A DNA stretch of 37,490 nt from Nonomuraea antri (GCF_013283785.1 NZ_JABCPZ010000093.1:1-37490), one strand, 5' to 3'. Positions 15,889 through 24,454 are shown, numbered from the stretch's first letter. Numbers and translations are program-made. The notes: a model not told the origin generated them from the letters alone.

Positions 15889-17553
15889 ATGAACGAGTCA
15901 CTGTCCAGACGTGGCTTCCTGCGCCTCGGCGCGATCACCGCCGCGGGCGCGGCCGCGGCTCCGCTGCTGGCGGCCTGCGGCGGTGGCGGCGCGGCGGCGC
16001 CGCCGGCCAAGGCCCAGGGCCTGACGATCAAGCTGCCCGCCTACCTGCCGCCGTCCGCGGCGCTCAAGCCCGACCTGCCCGGCACCCCGGCCGGCGTGCC
16101 CGACGCCTACTTCAGCTATCCCAAGGAACTGTTCAAGTCCGTCGCCAAGCCGCCCATGTCCGGCGGCACCGCCAAGATCGCGCTGAAGACGTTCCTGTCA
16201 CCGCCGCCGCCCAGGGAGCGGAACGCGGCCTGGCAGGAGATCGAGAAGCGGCTCGGCGGCACGCTGGACATCCAGATCGTGCCGTCCGACGACTGGCCCA
16301 CCAAGTTCAACACCATGGTCGCCGGCGGCACCCTGCCCGACCTGTTCCCGTACATCGAGACCCAGGGCACCAGCAACCTGCCCGCCTTCGTGGCCAGCCA
16401 GTGCGCCGACCTGACCGCGCTGCTCGGCGGCGACGCGGTCAAGGCGTACCCGAACCTGGCGGCCATCCCGGAGGCGTTCTGGCGCGAAGGCGTGGTCGCG
16501 GGCAAGCTCTACGGCATCCCCGTCCCCAGGAACATGGCCGGCGGGCTCGGCTTCTACCGGCACGACCAGTTCGCCGCCGCCGGGGTGAGCGACCTGGCGC
16601 AGATCACCGACCTCGACCGCTTCTTCGAGCTGCTGAAGGAGCTCACCAGGCCGCAGGAGCGGCGCTGGGGCATCGTCACCGCCACGGGCGGCATGTTCGG
16701 CCTGTCGATCATCAGCCAGCTCTTCGGCTCGACGAACCTGTGGCGGCTGGAAGGCGGCAAGTTCCTGGCCGACATCGAGACCGAGGAGTACAAGGCGGCC
16801 GTCGAGTACACCCGCAAGCTGCGCGAGGCCGGGATCATCTACCCCGGCTCCGAGGGCTTCGACACGCTCAAGCGCAAGAACGAGTTCAACGCCGGGCACG
16901 CCGCCATCACCTACGACGGCATGCCGGCCTTCCTCGGCCCGGGCAACTTCCTGCAGACCCAGAAGAAGATCGACCCCAAGGCCGACCCGCGCCCGCTGCT
17001 GCCGATCGGCACGAAGACCAAGGTCTCGCTCAACAACGTGGTCTTCGGCATCAACCTGATCAAGAAGGCGGACGAGGCCAAGGTCAAGGAGATGCTCGGC
17101 GTCGCCGACTTCTTCGCCGCCCCGTTCGGCAGCGAGGAGTACACGCTGATCAACTACGGCGTCGAGACCACCGACCACACCCGCGACGACCAGGGCAACC
17201 CGGTGCTCACCGAGCAGGGCGCCAAGGACATCACCGCCCCGTGGAAGTACGCCGCCGCGCCGACGCAGGCCGTCTACGACGCCACCTCGCGCGACGGCGT
17301 CAAGCTCATGCACGAGGCGTTCACCAAGCTCATCCCGCTCGGCGTCGCGGACCCGACCACCGCGCTCTACTCGCCGACCGAAGGGGCCAGGTTCGAGGCC
17401 CTGCACACGATGAAGGTCGACAGGATCACCTCGATCATCGCCGGCCGCTCGCCCGTCAGCGACCTGGACCAGCTCGCCAAGGACTGGCGGGCGCAGGGCG
17501 GCGACAAGATGCGGGCCGAGTTCGAGGAGGCGTCGCAGAAGACGGGCGACTGA
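15889..17553 (+). CDS. Tat-exported lipoprotein sugar-binding protein (LplA/YtcQ-like)
   Basis: 554 residues. The signal combines a twin-arginine motif (SRRGFLRLG) with a lipobox LLAAC, giving lipidated Cys30. The mature part resembles large extracellular solute-binding proteins of the LplA group (GGTLPDLFPY, VAGKLYGIPVPRNMAGGLGFY, MLGVADFFAAPFGSEEYTL). It should capture an oligosaccharide outside the membrane and deliver it to the two permeases just upstream. GAAGGAA precedes the ATG. The ligand cannot be assigned; the neighbouring lyase and fucosidase suggest a uronic-acid or fucose-containing oligosaccharide. Confidence 0.92.
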   Translation: MNESLSRRGFLRLGAITAAGAAAAPLLAACGGGGAAAPPAKAQGLTIKLPAYLPPSAALKPDLPGTPAGVPDAYFSYPKELFKSVAKPPMSGGTAKIALKTFLSPPPPRERNAAWQEIEKRLGGTLDIQIVPSDDWPTKFNTMVAGGTLPDLFPYIETQGTSNLPAFVASQCADLTALLGGDAVKAYPNLAAIPEAFWREGVVAGKLYGIPVPRNMAGGLGFYRHDQFAAAGVSDLAQITDLDRFFELLKELTRPQERRWGIVTATGGMFGLSIISQLFGSTNLWRLEGGKFLADIETEEYKAAVEYTRKLREAGIIYPGSEGFDTLKRKNEFNAGHAAITYDGMPAFLGPGNFLQTQKKIDPKADPRPLLPIGTKTKVSLNNVVFGINLIKKADEAKVKEMLGVADFFAAPFGSEEYTLINYGVETTDHTRDDQGNPVLTEQGAKDITAPWKYAAAPTQAVYDATSRDGVKLMHEAFTKLIPLGVADPTTALYSPTEGARFEALHTMKVDRITSIIAGRSPVSDLDQLAKDWRAQGGDKMRAEFEEASQKTGD

Positions 17554-17591
17554 GCCGCCATCACACCCCCCGACGATTGGTGCACCTCAGC

Positions 17592-19025
17592 ATGATCAGA
17601 AAGCTCTCGGTGGCCGGGCTGGCCGCCGCGCTCACACTCGGCCTCACCACTCCCTCCCTCGCTATTCCCGCCTGGGCCGACCGGCCCGGCACGCCCGGCG
17701 CCCCCGGCGTCGGCGACCCGCTCTTCCCCGACCTCGGCAACGGCGGCTACGACGTCCGCCACTACGACCTGGCCTTCGACTACACGCCAGGCACCCACGA
17801 CTTCACCGCCAAGGTGACGATCCTGGCCACCGCCACGCAGGACCTGTCGGCGTTCAACCTGGACACCGACGGCCACGTCATCGACGCCGTCACCGTGAAC
17901 GGCGCGCCCGCCACCTGGGCGCTCGCCCCCGGACGCACCGGCCAGGAGCTCACCGTCACCCCCGCGCGGACGCTCAGGAACCACGTGCCGTTCACCGTCG
18001 AGATCGCCTACCACGGCAACGGCAAGGCCCAGCGGCTCGGCCTGACCGGCTGGAACTTCGGCGCCGACGGTGGCTTCGCCGCCGCCGTCCAGGCGAGCAG
18101 GGCCGACACGTTCATGCCGGTCAACGACCACCCGTCGGACAAGGCCACCTGGACCTTCCGCATCACCGCGCCCGAAGGCTACGTCGCCACCGCCAACGGC
18201 GAGCCGACCGGCCGCGACGGCACCACCTGGACCTTCCGCGCCAAGGAGCCGATGGCCTCGGAACTGCTCGGGCTCGCCGTGGTCAAGGGCGTCTACCGCG
18301 CGGGCACGGGACCGCACGGGCTGCCGCTGCGCCACGTGATCCCGGCCGGCCAGGAGGACAGGTACGGCCCCATCGCCGACCTGACCGGCGACCAGATCGC
18401 CTGGGCCGAGCGCAGGTTCGGCAGGTACCCGTTCAGCACCTACGGCATTCACGTCTACGACGGCTACCGCAACGCACTGGAGAACCAGACGCTGTCGCTG
18501 TTCGGCACGAACTGGTTCAACCGCACCGACGGGACCACCAAGTACACCACCACGATGATCCACGAGCTGGTCCACCAGTGGTTCGGCGACTCCGTCACCC
18601 CCGCCACCTGGCAGGACGCCTGGCTCAACGAGGGACCGGCCGTCTACTACGCCGCCGTCTGGGGCGAGGAGCAGGGCTGGGACGAGCTCGCCGACAAGAT
18701 GAAGGTCGTCTACGACAAGCTGGACGCCGTCCGCGCCAAGGACGGCCCGCCCGGCCGGCCCAAGGGTCTCGGCGGCTACAACATCTACGACGGCGGCGCC
18801 CTGGTGCTCTACGCGCTGCGGCAGGAGGCGGGCGCGGCGGCCTTCGACCGGATCATGCGGACCTGGGTGCAGCGCAACAAGGACGGCAACGCCTCCACCG
18901 AGGACTTCGTCGCGCACGCCGTGAAGATCACGCACCGCGCCGACCTGGACGGCTTCCTGCGTGCCTGGCTCTACGGCGAGAAGAACCCGCCCATGCCCGG
19001 GCACCCGGACTGGAGCGCCGCATGA
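17592..19025 (+). CDS. Secreted M1-family zinc aminopeptidase
   Basis: 477 residues with a Sec signal peptide (about 1-29, LTLGLTTPSLA...AWA). The zinc site is HELVHQWFGD (His324, Glu325, His328) with Glu347 in WLNEGPAVYY, the HExxHx18E pattern of M1. The exopeptidase motif usually written GAMEN reads NALENQT at 294-298, keeping the Glu and Asn. The protein ends soon after the catalytic domain, without the long C-terminal helical domain of ERAP/PepN enzymes, as in other short secreted actinobacterial M1 peptidases. It lies in the LacI-controlled operon, where it could trim peptides left by the M60 enzyme. The spacing from the binding-protein gene is 38 bases. Confidence 0.9.
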   Translation: MIRKLSVAGLAAALTLGLTTPSLAIPAWADRPGTPGAPGVGDPLFPDLGNGGYDVRHYDLAFDYTPGTHDFTAKVTILATATQDLSAFNLDTDGHVIDAVTVNGAPATWALAPGRTGQELTVTPARTLRNHVPFTVEIAYHGNGKAQRLGLTGWNFGADGGFAAAVQASRADTFMPVNDHPSDKATWTFRITAPEGYVATANGEPTGRDGTTWTFRAKEPMASELLGLAVVKGVYRAGTGPHGLPLRHVIPAGQEDRYGPIADLTGDQIAWAERRFGRYPFSTYGIHVYDGYRNALENQTLSLFGTNWFNRTDGTTKYTTTMIHELVHQWFGDSVTPATWQDAWLNEGPAVYYAAVWGEEQGWDELADKMKVVYDKLDAVRAKDGPPGRPKGLGGYNIYDGGALVLYALRQEAGAAAFDRIMRTWVQRNKDGNASTEDFVAHAVKITHRADLDGFLRAWLYGEKNPPMPGHPDWSAA

Positions 19026-19102
19026 GCGCCGCCGTCGGGAACCTCCCGGCCCGCCGTCGCACCGGGCGGGTCGGGCCGTCCGAAATCCTCGTCCACCCCT
19101 AG
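19022..19102 (+). CDS. Possible 26-codon coupling ORF between M1 and fucosidase genes
   Basis: The ATG overlaps the M1 stop (ATGA) and the reading frame ends at TAG 19100-19102. That stop overlaps the Shine-Dalgarno AGGAG (19101-19105) of the fucosidase gene. The peptide (MSAAVGNLPARRR...) has no recognisable feature. It could carry ribosomes to the weak TTG start of the fucosidase, or be chance. Confidence 0.2.
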   Translation: MSAAVGNLPARRRTGRVGPSEILVHP

Positions 19103-19110
19103 GAGACCCG

Positions 19111-20343
19111 TTGACCTGGTTCACCGACGCCCGCTTCGGCCTGTTCATTCACTGGGGCATCTACGCCGCGGCCGCCCGCCACGAGTGGGTCAAGTCGTAC
19201 GAACGCCTCAGCGACGAGCACTACCAGCGCTACTTCGACCACTTCGACCCCGACCTCTACGACCCGGAGTCGTGGGCCGAGGAGGCGGCGAACGCGGGCA
19301 TGCGGTACCTGGTCGTCACCACCAAGCACCACGACGGTTTCTGCCTGTGGGACTCGGACCTGACGAGCTACAAGGCCCCGAACACGCCCGCGGGCAGAGA
19401 CCTGCTCGCCCCCATGCTCGACGCGTTCCGCGCCCGCGACCTGCGCGTCGGCCTCTACCACTCGCTGATCGACTGGCACCACCCCGAGTTCCCGATCGAC
19501 CTCTACCACCCGCAGCGCGACCAGGGCGAGGACCCGGCCCGCGACATGGCCGAGTACGCCGCGTACCTGCACGGCCAGGTACGCGAACTTCTCACCCGCT
19601 ACGGCAGGATCGACACGATGTGGTTCGACTTCTCCTACCCCGGGCGCGGCTTCGGCGCCAAGGGCAGGCAGGAGTGGCGCTCGGAAGAGCTCGCGGCGCT
19701 GGTCCGCGAGCTCCAGCCGGACATCATGCTCAACAACCGGCTCGACCTGGGCAGCGGCGACTTCACCACGCCCGAGCAGGTCATGCCGCCCGGCGGCGTG
19801 CCCGGCCACGTGCCGTGGGAGGCGTGCCAGACGCTCAACGGAAGCTGGGGCTACCACCGTGACAACCACGACTGGAAGCCGGCCGACCTGCTGATCCGCA
19901 TGCTCGTCGACACCGTCTCCAAGGGCGGCAACATGCTGCTCAACGTCGGGCCGAACGCGCGCGGCGAGTTCGAGCCGCGCGCGCTCGACCGGCTGCGCGA
20001 GATCGGCCGCTGGACCCGGCTGCACGGCCGCGCGATTTACGGCGCGGGCGCGTCGGAGCACCGGCCGCCGCCCGACTGCCGCTACACCCGGCGCGGCGAC
20101 CGGCTCTACCTGCACCTGCTGTCGTGGCCGATGCGGCACGTGCACCTGGACGGCCTGGCCGGCCGGGTGCGCTACGCCCAGTTCCTGCACGACGCGTCGG
20201 AGGTGCCGTTCCTGGAGATCGGCGACGAGCCAGGCCACGACTACCTGCGCGGACTGCCCGAGGACACGCTGACGCTGCAGCTCCCGGTCACCCGGCCGGA
20301 CGTCGCGGTGCCGGTGGTCGAGCTGTTCCTCAGCGACCGGTGA
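19111..20343 (+). CDS. GH29 alpha-L-fucosidase, predicted cytoplasmic
   Basis: 410 residues from TTG 19111, chosen because AGGAG ends 5 bases upstream and the protein then begins directly with the conserved barrel start WFTDARFGLFIHWG. Other GH29 features are YLVVTTKHHDGFCLWDS, GLYHSLIDW, the nucleophile region DTMWFDFSYPG (Asp173) and MLLNVGPNARG. GH29 enzymes remove alpha-L-fucose by a retaining mechanism. There is no signal peptide, so it should act on imported fucosylated fragments. It is the last gene of the LacI-controlled plus-strand operon. Its 3' end overlaps the convergent PaaG-like gene by 14 bp. Confidence 0.92.
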   Translation: MTWFTDARFGLFIHWGIYAAAARHEWVKSYERLSDEHYQRYFDHFDPDLYDPESWAEEAANAGMRYLVVTTKHHDGFCLWDSDLTSYKAPNTPAGRDLLAPMLDAFRARDLRVGLYHSLIDWHHPEFPIDLYHPQRDQGEDPARDMAEYAAYLHGQVRELLTRYGRIDTMWFDFSYPGRGFGAKGRQEWRSEELAALVRELQPDIMLNNRLDLGSGDFTTPEQVMPPGGVPGHVPWEACQTLNGSWGYHRDNHDWKPADLLIRMLVDTVSKGGNMLLNVGPNARGEFEPRALDRLREIGRWTRLHGRAIYGAGASEHRPPPDCRYTRRGDRLYLHLLSWPMRHVHLDGLAGRVRYAQFLHDASEVPFLEIGDEPGHDYLRGLPEDTLTLQLPVTRPDVAVPVVELFLSDR

Positions 20344-21106
20344 AGACCGGGCGCTCCTTGGCGACGAAGGCCCGGGTGGCGTCCTGGTGGTCCTGGGTGG
20401 CCGCGCACTCGTCCTGCAGGTCGGCCTCCTTGGCCAGCGACTCGGTCAGCGTGTGCGTGGCCGCGTACGCCAGCGCCTGCTTGGTGGCCGCGTAGGCCCT
20501 GGTCGGCCCGGCCGCCAGCCGGACGGCCAGCTCCTGGGCGGTCTTCAGCACGTCGTCGGCGGGCACCACCCGGGTGGCCAGGCCGAGCGCCAGCGCGCGG
20601 GCCGCGTCCAGCGGCTCGCCGAGCAGCATCAGCTCGGCCGCCCGGCCGGGGCCGACCAGGCGCTGCAACGTCCACGACGCGCCCGAGTCCGGGGCCAGGC
20701 CGATTCCGGCGAACGCCAGCGCGAACTTGGCCTTCTCCGAGACGACCCGCAGGTCGCAGGCGAAGGCCAGCGACGCGCCCGCCCCGGCGGCCACGCCGTT
20801 GACGGCCGCCACGACCGGCTTGGGCATGGTCGTGATCAGCTCCACGATCGGGTTGTAGTGCTCGCGCACCGTGCCGGCCAGCCCCCGGCCCGCGGCCAGG
20901 TTGTCGGCGTGCTCGCGCAGGTCCTGGCCCGCGCAGAAGGCCCGGCCCGAGCCGGTCAGCAGCACCGCCCTGACCGCCTGGTCGTCCGCCGCCCGCCGCA
21001 ACGCGTCGAGCAGCGCGGACTTCGTCTCGGCCGTCAGCGAGTTCATCGCGTCGGGACGGTCGAGGGTGATGGTGGCGACGGCGTCGGTCACGTCATATCG
21101 GATCAC
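20330..21106 (-). CDS. Enoyl-CoA hydratase/isomerase family protein, PaaG-like
   Basis: 258 residues from GTG 21106. Crotonase-fold motifs: RPDAMNSLTAETKSALLDAL, SGRAFCAGQDLREHADNL (oxyanion hole), VNGVAAGAGASLAFACDLRV, FAGIGLAPDSGASWTLQRLVG. FCAGQDL and the PDSGAS segment resemble PaaG, the 1,2-epoxyphenylacetyl-CoA isomerase of phenylacetate catabolism; a general enoyl-CoA hydratase is possible. The GTG overlaps the stop of the PaaX-family gene by 4 bases and AGGGAG lies 5 bases upstream, so the pair is coupled. No other paa genes are nearby. Confidence 0.85.
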   Translation of the reverse strand: MIRYDVTDAVATITLDRPDAMNSLTAETKSALLDALRRAADDQAVRAVLLTGSGRAFCAGQDLREHADNLAAGRGLAGTVREHYNPIVELITTMPKPVVAAVNGVAAGAGASLAFACDLRVVSEKAKFALAFAGIGLAPDSGASWTLQRLVGPGRAAELMLLGEPLDAARALALGLATRVVPADDVLKTAQELAVRLAAGPTRAYAATKQALAYAATHTLTESLAKEADLQDECAATQDHQDATRAFVAKERPVFTGR

Positions 21107-21915
21107 GATAACTCCCTGTCGACGAACGCGGCGGCTGCGGGCAGCAGGCGGGCGGCCTCCTGCTCGAAGAACGCCCTGGCCTTCTCTCCCGGCCACCCCG
21201 CGGGCAGCAGTTCGGCCGGCAGCCCGGGGTCGCGGAACAGGAAGTTGCGCCAGCCGTGCACCAGCCTGCTCCTGGTCGCGAACACCTGGTCGGCGGGGGC
21301 GGACTCGGGCAGCCTGCTGATCAGCGTGACAGCGTCGGCGTGCCAGTGCTCGTACGCCTCGCCGATGGCCGCCAGATCCCAGGCCCTGGCCACCAGCTCG
21401 CGCGGATCGCCCTCCAGCGCCGCGTCGAACCTGTCGGCCACCACGCCCTCGCCGTCGAGCAGGTTGTCCAGCTCGATGGACGAGCGCGGGCCGATCCAGG
21501 TCGTCTCCGACAGCGCGGCGTAGCCGAGGAACGTCAGGTCGGCGCGCAGCCGTTCGCGCCGCGGACGCTCCTTGACCGGCCCGAAAACGATCAGATGCCA
21601 GCGGCCGTGCCAGCTCAGGGTCCCGGCTCGGTAAATTCTCAGCGCGGCCTCATCCAGGCGCCTGACACACTTCGGCGTCAGCCCGTAGCCCGCGCCCTGA
21701 GGCAGCCGTACCGGCTTCAGCCAGCCCTGCCTGACCATGCGCGAAACCGCCGTGCGCACGGCGGGAGCGGCGATTTCCAGCGGCTTCATGAGCCTTACCA
21801 GCGCAGCGACGGACGCCTGCCCACCACGTGAGCGCAGGTGGTCTCCGTACAGATCGAACAGGGCGGCGCGAGCGTGCACGAAGTCCAGTTTGGACGCGAT
21901 CGCTGGGCTCGACAA
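21103..21915 (-). CDS. PaaX-family transcriptional repressor
   Basis: 270 residues from TTG 21915. The N-terminal winged-helix segment (ALFDLYGDHLRSRGGQASVA, IAAPAVRTAVSRMVRQGWL, GYGLTP) and the central WHLIVFGPVKERPRRERLRADLTFLGYA are characteristic of PaaX, which represses phenylacetyl-CoA-responsive genes. It is coupled to the PaaG-like gene, its probable target. The TTG start lacks a good ribosome site; a -10-like TAACGAT (21938-21932, minus strand) lies 16 bases before it. GTG at 21879 is an alternative start. Confidence 0.85.
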   Translation of the reverse strand: MSSPAIASKLDFVHARAALFDLYGDHLRSRGGQASVAALVRLMKPLEIAAPAVRTAVSRMVRQGWLKPVRLPQGAGYGLTPKCVRRLDEAALRIYRAGTLSWHGRWHLIVFGPVKERPRRERLRADLTFLGYAALSETTWIGPRSSIELDNLLDGEGVVADRFDAALEGDPRELVARAWDLAAIGEAYEHWHADAVTLISRLPESAPADQVFATRSRLVHGWRNFLFRDPGLPAELLPAGWPGEKARAFFEQEAARLLPAAAAFVDRELS

Positions 21916-22060
21916 CGCATTCTGGGAGGAGATCGTTACCCATGAGGGCTCTCGATGCGGGAGAATAGGACATCACAGAAGACGTGAATGCGCCGACCAC
22001 CCCCTACGGGTGATCGGAAATCGCGGGCCGCGGGAGCCCAAGGCAGGAAGGGATGCACGC

Positions 22061-22228
22061 ATGGCGGCGATGAAGCCGCGGACCGGCGATGGTCCGCTCG
22101 AGGTCACCAAGGAAGGGCGAGGCATTGTCATGCGGGTCCCTTTGGAAGGTGGCGGCCGGCTCGTCGTGGAGATCTCCGCCGACGAGGCCAAGGCGCTCGG
22201 CGAGGCGTTGAAGAACGTCGTCGGCTGA
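22061..22228 (+). CDS. DUF3117 family small protein
   Basis: 55 residues, the whole family length: MAAMKPRTGDGPLEVTKEGR, then MRVPLEGGGRLVVEISADEA. DUF3117 proteins are conserved in actinobacteria and have no established function (Rv1211 in M. tuberculosis, from memory, next to tagA). AGGAAGGG lies upstream of ATG 22061. The leader from a possible -10 TAGGAC near 21966 would be about 80 bases. In this window the gene is separated from tag by the accessory block. Confidence 0.93.
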   Translation: MAAMKPRTGDGPLEVTKEGRGIVMRVPLEGGGRLVVEISADEAKALGEALKNVVG

Positions 22229-22255
22229 GAGCTCCCTAGACAACCTGATCCACGG

Positions 22256-22280
22256 CCCTGGCGTGAGTCCGACGCCAGGG
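22256..22280 (+). terminator. Hairpin between DUF3117 and leucyl aminopeptidase genes
   Basis: CCCTGGCGT (22256-22264) pairs perfectly with ACGCCAGGG (22272-22280) around a 7-base loop. No U-tract follows. It could end the DUF3117 message or structure the leader of the next gene. Confidence 0.6.
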
Positions 22281-22306
22281 TCGCTGACGTTCGAGGAGAT
22301 TCTTCC

Positions 22307-23704
22307 GTGCCCATCGAGACCAGCGCGGTCGTCGGCGATCCCGGCGACGCGGAGTTGCTGGCGGTCCCGTTCACCTCGGACCTCAGCCCGTCGGTCGAAC
22401 TGCACCTGCCTGTTTCCGAACTGCTCGCGCACTACGAGGCCAAGGGCGAGGCGGGCGAGATCGTCGAGGTGCCGGTGCCCAGGGGCGACGGCGTGGGCCG
22501 CGTCCTGCTCTACGGGGTCGGCGACGGTTCGCCGCGCGCGCTGCGCAAGGCCGGCGCCGCGCTCACCCGCAGGGTCAAGGGCCGCCAGGCGCTGACCATC
22601 GTGCCGCCCGACGGCGACGTGAGCGCGTTCGCGGAGTCCGCGCTGCTCGCCGCCTACACCTTCAAGATCGGCTCAGCCGGCACGAAACCGGTGCGCGAGC
22701 TGCGCTTCGCGGGCGCCGACGAGGGTCAGGTGCGCCGCGCGGAGATCGTCGCGCAGGCCGTGGCGCTGGCCCGCGACCTGGCCAACACGCCGGCCTCGGT
22801 GAAGAACCCGGCCTGGCTGGCCGAGCGCGCCGCCGAGCAGGGCCTGCCCGTCCAGATCTGGGACGAGGAGCGGCTGCAGTCCGACGGCTTCGGCGGCATC
22901 CTGGCCGTCGGCCGCGGCTCGGTCAGCCCGCCCAGGCTCATCCAGCTCTCCTACACCCCGGCCGAGCCCACCGACAGGCACGTGGTGCTGGTGGGCAAGG
23001 GCATCACGTTCGACTCCGGCGGCCTGTCGCTCAAGCCGACCGACAACATGAAGACGCAGAAGACCGACATGGCGGGCGGCGCGGTCGTCATCGCCGTGCT
23101 CGGCGCGCTGGCCAAGCTGGGCGCCCCGGTCCGGGTCACCGGTCTCGTCGCGGCGGCGGAGAACATGCCGTCCGGCACCGCGCAGCGGCCCAGCGACGTG
23201 ATCAAGCACTACGGCGGCACCACGGTCGAGGTGCTCAACACCGACGCAGAGGGCCGGCTCGTGCTGGCCGACGCGCTCGCCTACGCCGACGCCGAGCTCG
23301 ACCCCGACGCGGTGGTCGACATCGCCACGCTCACCGGGGCGATCAGCGTGGCGCTCGGCCGCAACGTGGGCGCCGTCTACGCCTCCGACGACGCGCTGGC
23401 CAAGGAGCTCATCGACGCCGGCCAGGAGAGCGACGACCGGCTGTGGCGGATGCCGCTGATCGAGGACTACGCGCCGGCGCTCGAGTCGCCGATCGCCGAC
23501 CTGTCGAACATCGAGGCGGGCTCGACGTACGGGGCCGGGTCGATCACCGCGGCGCTGTTCCTGCGCGAGTTCGCGGGCCGGCGGCCGTGGGCGCACCTCG
23601 ACATCGCCGGGGTCGGGCGCAGCACCGTCGACGAGGGCGCGCTCACCAAGGGCGCGACCGGCTTCGGCGTCCGCGTGCTGCTGGAGTGGCTGACCAAGAG
23701 CTGA
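22307..23704 (+). CDS. pepA: Leucyl aminopeptidase (M17)
   Basis: 465 residues. A cytoplasmic dinuclear-zinc exopeptidase that removes N-terminal residues from peptides. The C-terminal catalytic domain shows GKGITFDSGGLSLKP (Lys231, Asp236), MKTQKTDMAGGA (Asp254) and the family signature NTDAEGRLVLADAL (Asp313, Glu315, Arg317). The N-terminal about 160 residues form the variable macro-like domain. GAGGAG precedes the GTG start by 9 bases. Its end faces the convergent methyltransferase gene, with a small hairpin across both stop codons. Confidence 0.95.
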   Translation: MPIETSAVVGDPGDAELLAVPFTSDLSPSVELHLPVSELLAHYEAKGEAGEIVEVPVPRGDGVGRVLLYGVGDGSPRALRKAGAALTRRVKGRQALTIVPPDGDVSAFAESALLAAYTFKIGSAGTKPVRELRFAGADEGQVRRAEIVAQAVALARDLANTPASVKNPAWLAERAAEQGLPVQIWDEERLQSDGFGGILAVGRGSVSPPRLIQLSYTPAEPTDRHVVLVGKGITFDSGGLSLKPTDNMKTQKTDMAGGAVVIAVLGALAKLGAPVRVTGLVAAAENMPSGTAQRPSDVIKHYGGTTVEVLNTDAEGRLVLADALAYADAELDPDAVVDIATLTGAISVALGRNVGAVYASDDALAKELIDAGQESDDRLWRMPLIEDYAPALESPIADLSNIEAGSTYGAGSITAALFLREFAGRRPWAHLDIAGVGRSTVDEGALTKGATGFGVRVLLEWLTKS

Positions 23705-23741
23705 CCGGCCGGCCGGACGACGAGCTGGGCGGCCGGGTCAG
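23701..23741. terminator. Hairpin across convergent stop codons
   Basis: CTGACCGGCC (23701-23710) pairs with GGCCGGGTCAG (23731-23741) with one bulged G. The arms contain the stop codons of the aminopeptidase gene and of the methyltransferase gene. A bidirectional terminator is plausible, but the 20-base loop is large. Confidence 0.4.
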
Positions 23742-24376
23742 TCGGCGATCTTGATGGCGGCGAGCAGGCCGTCGCCGAGCGGCATGAGCACCGAGCGCAG
23801 CCGGTCGTCCGACTGCACCAGCTTGCCCAGCTCGCGCAGCGCCACCGTGTCGGGGTCGCGCTGCGCGGGGTCGGCCACCCGGTCGTGCCACAGCGCGTTG
23901 TCGAACGCCACGATCCCGCCCACGCGCAGCAGCCGAACCGCCTCGGCCAGATAGTCGGCGTATTCCTGCTTGGCGCCGTCGGCGAAGACCATGTCGTAGC
24001 CGCCGTCGGACAGCCGCGGCAGCACGTCGAGTGCCCGGCCGGAGATGAGCCGCACCCGGCCGCCGGAGAAACCGGCTTCCGCGAAGGCCTGTCTGGCCAG
24101 CCGCTGGTGCTCGGGCTCGACGTCGACGCTGGTCAGCGTGCCGTCGCCGCGCATGCCGCGCAGCAGCCACAGGCCGGAGACGCCGCAGCCGGTGCCGATC
24201 TCCACCACCGACTTGGCGTTGACCGCGGTGGCCAGGAAACAGAGCGCCGCGCCGCCGCCGGGAAGGATGGGGACGGCACCCATCTCCAGCCCGCGCTGCC
24301 GCGCCGCGTGCAGGATCTCATCCTCGTGATGGAACTGCTCCGCATAGGCCAGAGTGGCCTCCACCGGACTGGTCAT
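23738..24376 (-). CDS. SAM-dependent O-methyltransferase (family 3, Rv1220c-like)
   Basis: 212 residues from ATG 24376, preceded by GGAGGAGG. SAM-binding glycine loop VVEIGTGCGVSGLWLL, acidic residue in TSVDVEPEHQ and metal-region YDMVFADGAKQEYADYL and VAFDNALWHDRV are typical of the catechol/caffeoyl-CoA O-methyltransferase fold. The acceptor is unknown. It is divergent from sigE, as Rv1220c is from sigE in M. tuberculosis (from memory), so the pairing is old. TAGGCT on the minus strand (24435-24430) is a possible -10. Confidence 0.9.
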   Translation of the reverse strand: MTSPVEATLAYAEQFHHEDEILHAARQRGLEMGAVPILPGGGAALCFLATAVNAKSVVEIGTGCGVSGLWLLRGMRGDGTLTSVDVEPEHQRLARQAFAEAGFSGGRVRLISGRALDVLPRLSDGGYDMVFADGAKQEYADYLAEAVRLLRVGGIVAFDNALWHDRVADPAQRDPDTVALRELGKLVQSDDRLRSVLMPLGDGLLAAIKIAD

Positions 24377-24454
24377 CGGCCTCCTCCCCCCGCTTTCGTG
24401 CGATTGGTCCACGCGTTGGTACCGATCGCAGCCTAGGGGAGACACGCCGGGACG

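Noticed and set aside
15000..17591. Long in-frame extension upstream of the M1 peptidase
   Set aside because: It runs through the permease and binding-protein genes as low-complexity sequence. The real start at 17592 is followed by a normal signal peptide.
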